DNA of 64,000 nucleotides from Aptenodytes patagonicus (Eukaryota > Chordata > Aves > Sphenisciformes > Spheniscidae): the NCBI RefSeq assembly GCF_965638725.1, contig NC_134950.1, positions 104,768,802 through 104,832,801 on the forward strand, written 5' to 3'. Each line of letters opens with the position of its first letter. Position 1 is the stretch's first letter. The notes beneath the pieces are model-generated. The model was not told the DNA's origin, did not search any database, and was given only the letters and a program-made list of their open reading frames with translations. The position numbers and the translations under genes were made by a program. Positions 38,752 through 48,562 of the stretch are shown here, piece by piece.

Positions 38752-39013
38752 TCTCATACTACTATACAGTACTCTTGTATTTCCCCCCTCAAATTCTATT
38801 GGAAAATCTCACCTTGTAAAAATAATTTGATGTTCTTCTAGTAGCCATTAATGTTTGTTTTCTATATCAGTCCATATGGCATTATCACCTCAAGACTCAA
38901 TATGTGGGTACTCAACCTATCTTCCCATTATAAGTTATCAATCACAAAAAATAACATGCTTTATATTTAAAGTATTATAATCTTTCATTTTCTGCTCATT
39001 ACATTTTTTCTAT

Positions 39014-39121
39014 CTATGCAACTGCTGCATAGTCATTGCTCTGGTCATTTTTTTCACTTTCCTGTGGGCTGGTGATTGTCACCCTTGGATTTGTGGATGT
39101 TTTTTCAAGATGGGGATCAAC
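39014..39121 (-). CDS. DCDC2: DCDC2 terminal coding exon
   Basis: Last coding exon of DCDC2, a microtubule- and cilium-associated protein with two N-terminal doublecortin domains (encoded outside this window). On - it starts after a TTTCTCTAG acceptor (AG at 39123-39122) with GTT GAT CCC. It runs 35 codons and stops at TAG (39016-39014). It begins VDPHLEKTSTNPRVTITSPQ and ends SNDYAAVA. The VDP start, the ITSP core and the DYAAVA end match what I remember of the mammalian C-terminus. Phase 0 entry agrees with the donor at 40392. The tail is expected to be disordered; its function is not known to me. Confidence 0.93.
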   Translation of the reverse strand, partial: VDPHLEKTSTNPRVTITSPQESEKNDQSNDYAAVA

Positions 39122-40391
39122 CTAGAGAAAAAGGACAGGTACTGTTAACTTCATTGGGTAACAAAGATTTCACTTCATTTCAATACAGTGTTAGCACTTC
39201 ATACTAAAATTTCCACAAGGTATTCTTAATGTGAAAAAGTGTTTTCCGAGACTGATCACATTAATATTTTTATTTACCTTATACTTATATACTTCCAAAG
39301 AAGAAAGTACTGAAATTAGAGGTTCTCCCCCAGTTTTTTCATCAAATACCCAGTTACCCATATATCCATTTAAAGTGAATGCTCACTCACTTTCTCCACT
39401 TCCATAAATAACTTCAGCTTTTCTAAAAACAAACCAAAAAAATCAATATATCAAGCATAGAATAAATTCAGGGCCCAAGAAAATGTCACGTTACTCAGCT
39501 CTCTTAGCCGAAAAATGTTCTTGTGTGTCATACAGAAACAGAAGAAAGACCAGTTACAAGGTACAAGAAATCATTCCCAGTGTCACAAGAAGCAGAGGAA
39601 GAGTCTGTTTTTCAGCAGCCTATAGGCAGGGAATATGCAGCAAGCTGTTCTGCTTCTGACGCTCAAGAATCCCATTCTTCCCAGATCTGGATTCTCTCCA
39701 TTAAACAAAACACTTTGTTTCCCACATTCTGTTCCCTGGTCAGTTCATCTGACAGTCAGGGTAGTCCACGTTATTTTTCTGGGCTGCATGCCTCCATCTA
39801 AGCTAACAGCATGTTACTGTGTCTCCTAAATTAATGGGATATTTGCTTTTAAACCAACTAAAGCCCCTTGCTTTGAGGATCTTGTCCACCTCCACCGTCT
39901 TCTCCAATTTCTAAGAAAAGGAGATGAAACTTCCACAAAGCAATGGCAAGAGCCCTTTATGAAATGCAACTTCTGTGAAAGACAACTCATCAAAGTAACG
40001 AAGCGCTGTGGTTTCATGAACACACCCTTCTGCTCTGTCCCAAAGGACAATATAGTGTGGAAATATATATTGATTATGCTTTTCTGGAAATTGCAAGAAA
40101 TTTTTTTATTACTTTTTTTTCAAAATTCGGCATACTCAGGAAAGCAGGAGATGCAGATTCATCAAATAGTGAGAAACATCTGCTTTCTCAGTTGGAGGCC
40201 ATATAATGTAATTGCTGATGTAACTGATCTACACAGATAGAAAAGAGCTTTTCCCACAAACTGAAATTCTTGTAAATGCTCTCAGGACCTTATCAGGAGT
40301 GAGCTACTTAGAGACTAGATGAGAAGCCTAAGACTGAGATGAATGAGGAACAATAACTTAAGAACAACAGACTGAAAGAATAAACACTCAC
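39122..40391 (-). other. DCDC2 last intron
   Basis: A 1270-base phase-0 intron with a GTGAGT donor at 40391 and a TTTCTCTAG acceptor at 39122. No other feature was recognised within it. Confidence 0.9.
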
Positions 40392-40739
40392 CTGGTTCTG
40401 ACTGTCAGAATCCTCTTCTTTTATTTCTTCTTCAGGCTGAAGATCACATTGGTAGTTCAAGTGCTCTATTCCTTCACCATTTTCTTCATTTTTCTTGCCA
40501 TTTAAATGGATAAGTTCCTCTTCCTCTGCTTGGTCAACATTCTCTGTTTCTTCTGCTTCATCTTCATAATTCTCATTTAATTTCTTCTTGTTTTCTTCCA
40601 CTTCACTTCTTTCTTTAACAGTTTCCCCACTTTCTTCTCCATTCAGTTCTGGATATCCTTCCTCTCCTTTATATGCCTCCTCACCCCTGTCATTTTCCTC
40701 TTCTGCATTTTCTTCTTCTTCTACAGTTTCTGCTGGCCT
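40392..40739 (-). CDS. DCDC2: DCDC2 penultimate exon, acidic low-complexity segment
   Basis: An exon of 348 bases, exactly 116 codons, phase 0 at both ends. The acceptor is TTTCACCAG (AG at 40741-40740) and the donor is ACCAG|GTGAGT at 40392/40391. It opens with RPAETVEEEE, matching the mammalian junction after the VPxDQ end of the previous exon. It continues as a Glu/Asn-rich acidic segment with NGEESGETVKERSEVEENKK and NGKKNEENGEGIEHLNYQCD, ending EEDSDSQNQ. This region has diverged strongly from mammals, and only its ends and acidic character are clearly shared. It is probably an intrinsically disordered linker. Because the exon length is a multiple of three, skipping it would keep frame. 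Confidence 0.9.
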
Positions 40740-42570
40740 CTGGTGAAAGGAAAAGCAGCAGCATTATGAGGCATTTTTAATCAGAATGCTCCACGCAATT
40801 CTGAAACGTGACAGACATCAAAGTCACAATTACATCATTACTGGGGAGTAAGTATGCTAATTTGAGGTTTGTCTACATGGACAGAAAATGATGCTTCTGT
40901 ACTAACACCCCATAATGCACTCTTATTCTACATAAAAAAATGTGTTAGTGAGATTTAAATGTATTACACTGGGTTAATCCATTTGACCATACTCAAAACA
41001 ACTGGAATGAGCTAGATTTAATTAATACATCAACCGCTATTTTGTTCCAGCTATTCCAGGTTCTCTGACATTCTAGCATTTAGTACATACTGGTTTATAA
41101 AATCCTGTCACAATAAAATATCATACATCACTAGCCCACAAACTGTTCCCCAAGAAGCATTTTACCTATGGACCAGCCCATGCCACGCCAATTGGTCCTG
41201 TTGTGCAGCCTGTCTTCTTTGCATCCACAGAAAACTAGCAAGAGAGATGAGGTAGACCTACTGGTCACTTCCATAACATCATTCCCCTTCCCAAAGACCC
41301 CTATGTAGGGTGGCATGGTTAGGATTTGTTTGACATTTAGCAATTAATTTTTCCTACACAGAGTCAGACCAGCAGACAGGAGGAACAGGATCTTGTCCCA
41401 TATTGAAGAAGAGTAAGCAGAAACTTACTATAGATAAAGCTGCTAGCAGCATCATTTCATGACAACCAGGAGGACTGATGCACATACTATCTAGTTTTTG
41501 TCATTCATCTTCCAGTTTCAGCTTTGAAGATTCAGCTGACTATTCAGTGAACCAGCGCCCCTGCTGCCAAGATGACTTATGGTACTTGTGCTAAGGTTTG
41601 AATGAAAATAAAGGGAAAAAAAATCCCACAGGAGTGACAGGTTGTCTGCCTCCCCCACAGCCTCATCAGACTCTAAATCTAAAGCAAACAAGCTGAGAGC
41701 AATAGATTATCTCTTAATCAAAAGTGTTTGGAGTTTTACTATCATTAGCAGCTCTTTCATGCAGGCAGCTATCTGCTATCGACCTGTAAGTTATGTTGTC
41801 TAAAAATCTCTTTCCCTCACTAATATACTAACATTTCAAAAGAATTCTCTCATCACATTCAACATATTAGTAAAAGCCAGTTCAGCAATACCAACAATTG
41901 ATTGAAGCCTCTTGATGAAACACCTTGCTTTTAATTTGATATCTAAGTAGCAACAAAAGACAACTTTATTATGCCAGTGCACAATACTGCATTGACACAG
42001 CTTCAAAAAGGACAAGTTATTGTGTTGTAATAATCCACAGAATAACAAATTACTAGAAATATTACATGGTTACCAGATCAATAATATTTCCAAAAGTAAC
42101 TTTTGAAGTACAACAGTCTGTGTGTTCTTTGTTCAAGCCTTCCTGACTCACTTTCACCTGGTAACATAAAACTGGTCTTATTACCAGTAAAATAAAAATT
42201 AAACAAGCCAAGTCTTTACAGAAACCTTCAAAGAAGGCACCATCCAAAGCAAACTTGAGCCAACTTTGGTAACCTCCAGCACATAAAGATAGCAAAGAAT
42301 CTCTAGATCCATAAATTCTCAGGAGTTACCTGCTAGTCTTACACATGACCTACTAATTTGTTTTCAATCTGCTAAGGAAATTAACAGCTCTGGATTCCAA
42401 CCAGAAACAGGGGAGGGGGGGACAAATTAAATGCACCAGACACCACTAGCTAAAAATAAGCGGTTTTTGTTTTGCTTAATGGCACCTGCTCACTATGACA
42501 TTACAAACACCAAATGAAGACAGGGTAAGAAAAGAGGAAAAGTAAACCCAGGCTTTCTCAGTTAACTGTT

Positions 42571-44618
42571 CATAGAATCATTAAGTTTGGAAAAGACCTC
42601 TAAGATCGAGTCCAACCGTCAACCCAACACCACCATGCCCACTAAACCATGTCCCTAAGTGCCTCTTCTACACGTCTTTTAAATAATTCCAGGGATGGGG
42701 ACTCAACCACTTCCCTGAGCAGCCTGGTCCAATGTTTAACCACTCTTTCAGTAAAGACATTTTTCCTCACGTCCAATCTAAACCTCCCCTGGTGCAACCT
42801 GAGGCCATTTCCTCTCGTCCTATCGCTAGTTACTTGGGAGAAGAGACCGACACCCACCTCGCTACAACCTCCTTTCAGGTAGCTGTAGAGAGCGATGAGG
42901 TCTCCCCTCAGCCTCCTGTTCTCCAGGCTAAACAACCCCAGTTCCCTCAGCCATTCCTCATCAGACTTGTTCTCCAGACCCTTCACCAGCTTCGTTGCCC
43001 TTCTCTGGACACGCTCCAGCACCTCAACGTCCTTCTTGTAGTGAGGGGCCCAAAACTGAACACAGTATTCGAGGTGCGGCCTCACCAGGGCCGAGTACAG
43101 GGGCACGATCACTTCCCTACTCCTGCTGGCCACACTAGTTCTGATACAGGCCAGGATGCCATTGGCCTTCTTGGCCACCTGGGCACACTGCCGGCTCATG
43201 TTCAGCCGGCTGTCAACCAGCACCCCCAGGTCCTTTTCCGCTGGGCAGCTTTCCAGCCACTCCTCCCCAAGCCTGTAGTGCTGCATGGGGTTGTTGTGAC
43301 CCAAGTGCAGGACCCGGCACTTGGCCTTGTTGAATCTCATACAGTTGGCCTCGGCCCATCGATCCAGCCTGTCCAGGTCCCTCTGCAGAGCCTTCCTACC
43401 CTCGAGCAGATCAACACTCCCGCCCAACTTGGTGTCGTCTGCAAACTTACTGAGGGTGCACTCGATCCCCTCATCCAGATCATTGATAAAGATATTGAAC
43501 AAGACCGGCCCCAAAACTGAGCCCTGGGGAACACCGCTCGTGACCGGCCGCCAATTGGATGTAACTCCATTCACCACAACTCTCTGGGCCCGGCCGTCCA
43601 GCCAGTTTTTGACCCAGCGCAGAGTACACCTGTCTAAGCCATGAGCCGCCAGCTTCTCTAGGAGAATGCTGTGAGAGGTGGTGTCAAAGGCCTTACTGAA
43701 GTCCAGGTAGACCACATCCACAGCCTTTCCCTCATCCACTAGGCAGGTCACCTGGTCATAGAAGGAGATCAGGTTGGTCAAGCAGGACCTGCCTCTCATG
43801 AACCTGTGCTGGCTGGGCCTGATCCCCTGGTTGTCCTGCACATGCCTTGTGAGCGCCCTCAAAATGAACCGCTCCATAATCTTCCCCGGCACCGAGGTCA
43901 GACTGACAGGCCTGTAGTTCCCCAGATCCTCCTTCCGGCCCTTCTTGTAGATGGGCATCACATTGGCAAGCCTCCAGTCGTCCAGGACCTCCCCCGTTAA
44001 CCAGGACTGCTGATAAGTGATGGAGAGTGGCTTGGCGAGCTCCTCCACCAGCTCCCTCAGCACTCTCGGGTGGATCCCATCCGGCACGATAGACTTGTGA
44101 GCATCCAGGTGGCGTAGCAGGTCGTTAACTGCTTCCTCTTGGATTATGGAGGGTTCATCCTGCTCGCCGTCCCTGTCTTCCAGCTCGGGGGGCTGAATAC
44201 CCTGGGGATAACTGGTCTGACTATTAAAGACTGAGGCAAAGAAAGCATTAAGTACCTCAGCCTTTTCCTCATCCTCGGTGACAATGTTCCCCCCCGCATC
44301 CAATAAAGGATGGAGATTCTCCTTGGCTCTCTTTTTGTCATTAATATATTTGTAAAAACATTTTTTGTTGTCTCTAACGACAGCGGCCAGATTGCGCTCT
44401 AGCTGGGCTTTTGCCTTTCTCATTTCCTCTCTGCACGACCTAACGAGATCCCTGTACTCTTCTTGAGTCGCCTGCCCCTTCTTCCACAAGTGGTAAACTC
44501 TCCTTTTTTTCCTGAGTCCCAGCAAGAGCTTCCCGTTCAGCCAGGCCAGTCGTCTTCCCTGCCCGTTCTTCTTACAGATGTTGTAGTCATCCAAGATATT
44601 ATTATTTCCAGCTTTTTG
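42571..44618 (-). mobile_element. 5'-truncated CR1 LINE retrotransposon
   Basis: A CR1-family non-LTR retrotransposon, sense on -. Its 3' end is the hallmark CR1 tail: after the ORF stop comes GGTTGGACTCGATCTTAGAG, then TCTTTTCCAAACTTAATG and a single ATTCTATG at 42578-42571. Many copies carry two or more of these octamers. The 5' end is cut inside ORF2. The frame is open up to an in-frame TAA at 44621-44619, so the break lies at about 44.59-44.62 kb; ORF1 and the endonuclease domain are missing. As usual for CR1, no target-site duplication was found. It cannot move on its own. Confidence 0.93.
42642..44594 (-). CDS. CR1 ORF2 C-terminal part, reverse transcriptase
   Basis: An uninterrupted frame of 650 codons with no frameshift or stop. 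In order it shows a basic linker (residues 1-90), the [11 protein letters not shown] block near 171, [17 protein letters not shown] at 226-242, [14 protein letters not shown] at 269-282, [10 protein letters not shown] at 296-305 with the first catalytic Asp, [15 protein letters not shown] at 353-367 and the catalytic FADD at 384-387. A thumb and C-terminal region follow with [18 protein letters not shown]. These are the standard non-LTR reverse transcriptase motifs. The first codon listed is TTG inside a truncated ORF, so it is not a true start. With no 5' promoter or endonuclease, autonomous activity is not expected. An intact frame over this length suggests a fairly recent insertion. Confidence 0.9.
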   Translation of the reverse strand: MDDYNICKKNGQGRRLAWLNGKLLLGLRKKRRVYHLWKKGQATQEEYRDLVRSCREEMRKAKAQLERNLAAVVRDNKKCFYKYINDKKRAKENLHPLLDAGGNIVTEDEEKAEVLNAFFASVFNSQTSYPQGIQPPELEDRDGEQDEPSIIQEEAVNDLLRHLDAHKSIVPDGIHPRVLRELVEELAKPLSITYQQSWLTGEVLDDWRLANVMPIYKKGRKEDLGNYRPVSLTSVPGKIMERFILRALTRHVQDNQGIRPSQHRFMRGRSCLTNLISFYDQVTCLVDEGKAVDVVYLDFSKAFDTTSHSILLEKLAAHGLDRCTLRWVKNWLDGRAQRVVVNGVTSNWRPVTSGVPQGSVLGPVLFNIFINDLDEGIECTLSKFADDTKLGGSVDLLEGRKALQRDLDRLDRWAEANCMRFNKAKCRVLHLGHNNPMQHYRLGEEWLESCPAEKDLGVLVDSRLNMSRQCAQVAKKANGILACIRTSVASRSREVIVPLYSALVRPHLEYCVQFWAPHYKKDVEVLERVQRRATKLVKGLENKSDEEWLRELGLFSLENRRLRGDLIALYSYLKGGCSEVGVGLFSQVTSDRTRGNGLRLHQGRFRLDVRKNVFTERVVKHWTRLLREVVESPSLELFKRRVEEALRDMV

Positions 44619-46386
44619 TTACTGCCTGATAGTGGGTACAATCAGAAGAGAATACCTGCCCTTGCCTGAACTGCTTTATTATGATGGCTCATTTTGGACT
44701 GCAGAAGAAGGTGTGTAGACTTTATGCCATGGTGTAAACATATGTATCCTAATGCATATGCTTTTACTGGTTTCATTGCTGTGGAAGCAGTCTTTGGCAT
44801 AGAAGCACAATGGACATTTGAAGGGCAGTAACTTCCTAAGGTGCTATGCTAGCTAGACTCATTAGACCTTATCTGTCTAAAATAGGTGTGGGGGCAAATG
44901 TTTTAAGAGTTAAAACTGAGTAACATAGAAGATAAACGCAGCGTTATTGAACCGTACCCAGAAACCCACTGGAAGCTCACAGGGAACTGGCAGGAAATAA
45001 CATTCAAATTTCAACTAATTTAACTTGACCAGTCAAGCTAAATTGCCTGAAAAATAATAGTAGGAAACAATATCAGTAAACAAATCCCATCAGTGCAAGT
45101 ATAATGTTTTTATAGTAACTGAAAATTTCAAGATAGCTGAGCATATTACTACAACGGTTATTACTACTACAGACAAAAATAAAAAGTTATGTTTACAGCT
45201 AATAATTGGAAAGCAAAATGCGTTCTTCATTTAATCTCCTTTCAAGCTGCACTACGTTAGAATGGATATTTCAAACAAGACAAAATCAACATTTATCCAG
45301 AGGTAAAGACCTTCCGCAAGGTAATCTAAAATGCAGTATGGTTCCCACTGCATGCAGAGTCATAGGTAGGCTTTGAAACGTGGACATGACCACAGACGAT
45401 GCACTTCAGAATGCACAGCAGACCTGAGACAGGACTGTAGGGAGGGAACTGAAGGCCAAAATCACCCACCAAATCATACATTGCTCTTTACATAAAAGGT
45501 GTGATACTTTCTACTGAGATCTTATTGATCTACCAGCTATGCATAAATTAGCATTCTCTATTTTAAGTACACCTTCTTCACTGAGAAAGAGATATACTTA
45601 GCAAAACTTAGATTTTTCATATTTAGGGAAAGAGAATGTTTATGTGTATATATACCTGCAGGGTGGAAAACAGAAAAAGGGAGAAAAACAGAGTTTTTCA
45701 TGGTCCAAAGCCTGTAAATGTTGTACATGCTTAACTTTACCTCCTTGAACAGTTCCAGTGATTTCAGTGAACCTGAAATAGCGAGCTAAAGCCTACATTA
45801 AAGTGCTTGCTGGGTCAGGGTATAATTCAAAGTTCCCTGTAGTCACTGGGAACCTCTTCATTGAATTCAATACACTCTAGCCATCCCTCCACCTCAACTG
45901 TACAAAATGCCTATTACATATACATCAAAGTTACTCCAAACTGTGTTCTCTCAGTCAGAATAAATAAGGATGGGCGTACTGAAAGCAAAACAGGTATGCC
46001 AATTCAGACCTACATGTCCTTGCAGAAATTATCAGACTCATTTCTAGAAGTCAGCAATGATCTTGTATACTTAAGGAAAAGCAGTGACATTTCATATCTT
46101 AGTTTTTAGCTTTTCATCAGTCATCTTTTAAATAACCAGAATATTCCCAGTAAGAGCTTCGTATATGGAATGCATTGGATGGATAGCCAAGACACATGTG
46201 GGATGCTGCTGCTCCTCTTTGCACCCAAGAAGTCAGAGTTTGGCTTTCAGCCAGTGTGTTGGCTCACAGGAAGTCATACAAGAACATTACATTTGGGATT
46301 CCGGTAAAAGCTCAGGGCATCTGAAATCCAGAGAACCAACTATATCTCCAGGCCCGAGTGACTGAGGTCTCTCATCACTTTGTAAC

Positions 46387-46391
46387 ACAAC
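46387..46391. repeat. Target-site duplication, left copy (ACAAC)
   Basis: ACAAC directly before the TGTTGTGG terminus of the LTR, identical to 46984-46988. Confidence 0.85.
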
Positions 46392-46983
46392 TGTTGTGGT
46401 TTAACCCGGCAGGCAGCTAAACACCACACAGCCGCTCGCTCACTCCCCCCCAGTGACATGGGGGAGAGAATCAGAAGGGTAAAAGTGAGAAAACTCATGG
46501 GTTGAGATAAAGGCAGTTTAATAGGTAAAGCAAAAGCCACGCACGCAAGCAAAGCAAAACAAGGAATTCATTCACTACTTCCCATCGGCAGGCAGGTGTT
46601 CAGCCATCTCCAGGAAAGCAGGGCTCCATCACACATAACGGTGACTTGGGAAGACAAAATGCCATCACTCCGAACATTCCCCCTTCCTTCTTCTTCCCCC
46701 AGCTTTATATGCTGAGCATGACGTCATATGGTATGGAATATCCCTTTGGTCAGTTGGGGTCAGCTGTCCCGGCTGTGTCCCCTCCCAACTTCTTGTGCAC
46801 CCCCAGCCTACTCGCTGGTGGGGTGGGGTGAGAAGCAGAAAAGGCCTTGACTCTGTGTCAGCACTGCTCAGCAATAACTAAAACATCCCTGTATTATCAA
46901 CACTGTTTTCAGGACGAATCCAAAACAGCCCCATACTAGTTACAATGAAGAAAATGAACTCTATCCCAGCTGAAACCAGCACA
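46392..46983 (-). mobile_element. Solo LTR of an endogenous retrovirus (ERVL-like)
   Basis: A 592-base element with TG...CA termini. On the sense (-) strand it begins TGTGCTGGTTTCAGCTGGGA and ends with TTAAACCACAACA. It is flanked by perfect 5-bp duplications (ACAAC), the length expected for ERVL-type insertions. Sense-strand landmarks are a TGACGTCA CRE palindrome (+ 46719-46726), the TATA box ATATAAAG (+ 46710-46703) and the poly(A) signal ATTAAA (+ 46522-46517), giving U3-R-U5 order on -. No internal viral genes remain: it is a solo LTR left by recombination between the two LTRs of a provirus. I recognise the sequence as a common LTR type in neoavian genomes; the exact subfamily name is not certain. 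It lies in a DCDC2 intron in the same sense. Confidence 0.9.
46703..46726 (-). promoter_or_regulatory. LTR core promoter: CRE plus TATA box
   Basis: Reading on -, TGACGTCA (46726-46719) is followed eight bases later by ATATAAAG (46710-46703). Both are perfect consensus matches with spacing usual for a CREB-responsive TATA promoter. Transcription would run toward lower coordinates, into the last two DCDC2 exons. Confidence 0.75.
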
Positions 46984-46988
46984 ACAAC
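46984..46988. repeat. Target-site duplication, right copy (ACAAC)
   Basis: ACAAC directly after the CA end of the LTR, identical to 46387-46391. Confidence 0.85.
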
Positions 46989-48526
46989 TAAATGAACATA
47001 GGCGTCAAATATTAATATCAACATGTCAACATGAGAGATTCCAGGATCATAACAGAGAACAAGGGGCACTTCAAAAATTCATGTTGGAAGCACCCAGCCA
47101 GTTGTAGCCCAGGGTAACTAAACATGTATACTGTAATGAACTACAGAATAAGTGTTCCTGTGTTATTTTAGTCCTGTGTCCACATCACAAAAACACAGCA
47201 GCACAACTTGAACCTGACAGCAATAAACCTAGGACCGGAGAAGCATGAGGTGATTACATTCATATTCCTTGAGGTAATTGTCACGGAGAGGTAAGCGACT
47301 TCTAGGACAGGGGACTTTTCTGGTGACTGACGGATTACCCTCATTCCTCATACAGTCAGAACTACTCATAGTAAAGTTTGTAATTTTGCCTTTTGTATGG
47401 TTGCAAGAAAATAGGAAGTAACCTTCTTTCTTGTATTGCTGGCTGCAACTTTTAAGTGAAGATGATGCTTTTGCAGTTTCCCAGTTGAAAGTACAAGTAC
47501 AGTAGTTAGAATAACTAGCCTTCAAACCGTTCCTTCCTGACTGTGAGCACAATTCTTTGCTTGTCATGGACTAGCAATAAAGTGACTCACTGACAAAAGA
47601 CTTTTATATGTATATTGAAAGGCATATTCAACCAAAGGCACGTATAACAACTGCAGTCATCCTCAACTTCATGCTGGAAACATGGACCTAGCTTGCCTTC
47701 TGGAAACCTCCTGACTTACTAGCAGGCTGATGAGGAACAGAGTGAATTTCATTTTGCATTCAAGTAGTACGATTGCTTGATGGTATTTTTAATCTCAGCA
47801 AAAACAGAGTGTTTAAAAAAGAAAGATGTATTCTAATTACACTTATCATGCTATCATTCATTAAGAACTACATTACCAAATGCCATCATCATTCAAAAGC
47901 AGTAAGTCAGGAAATCTCCAGACATTGAAGCATTTGGCTTCTTTTCCTCTAGGGATGCTAATGTAACCTCTCAGAAGGTTTGTACATGACTGATACTAGA
48001 ATATTGAAAAGTCCAGTATCACAAATCATTTAAGGCGGAAATTATTTTGTACCATTAATGTAAAACATAATTTTGCTTTATTGAAGCCATTTGGAAATGT
48101 TTACTTGGCTAATGGCCACAACAGACAAACAATGAGGTAGACAAGAAAAATCTTAATGGTCACAAATACCGGCATGAATACACCTCACAAATGCAGCATC
48201 AGGAACACTTAACTTTGATTGCACCAAACCTCTCCAGAACAGAGCTGCCCTTGCTCCTACCCAGTCAGGAATGCTTTGTAGCCGCTCTGCACAGATTCCA
48301 ACAGCAAAACATTTTGTTCCCGAACCAGATAGGGTTGCTAAGTGACAGCAGCCCTCTTCTCTTCCACATCATTTACAAAACCCAGGCTCTTAAAAACAAG
48401 CAAATGAATAGTTAAGGGTTCATCAGTCTTACACATCCCACATAGTAAATGCACTGGTGTTCCTGAAGGCAAAAAAGTCTTTATCCCCACAACATTTAAA
48501 CACCAACCTTTTTATAAGTTGGATGC

Positions 48527-48562
48527 ATTTTTTGTTGTTGTTTTGTTTTTTTTTTTTTTTTT
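48527..48562. repeat. Poly-T / GTT tract
   Basis: TTTTTTGTTGTTGTTTTG followed by about 18 T. It could be an A-rich tail on the opposite strand, but no element body was recognised beside it. Confidence 0.8.

Larger units (their letters stand above)
36005..39013 (-). other. DCDC2 3' UTR (approximate)
   Basis: AT-rich, non-coding, running 3' of the DCDC2 stop on the - strand. The far end is placed by a good - strand poly(A) site: ATTAAA (+ 36025-36030), then CATACA about 15 bases on, then the GT-rich CCTGTGTTTTGTCTC. That gives a UTR of about 3.0 kb, similar to what I recall for the human transcript. Nearer signals could end shorter forms: AATAAA on - at + 38746-38751 and + 37195-37200. The block 37.74-38.14 kb looks ordered and may be conserved. 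Confidence 0.4.

Noticed and set aside
42732-43520. 262-codon open frame on + across the CR1
   Set aside because: It is the antisense shadow of the reverse transcriptase ORF.
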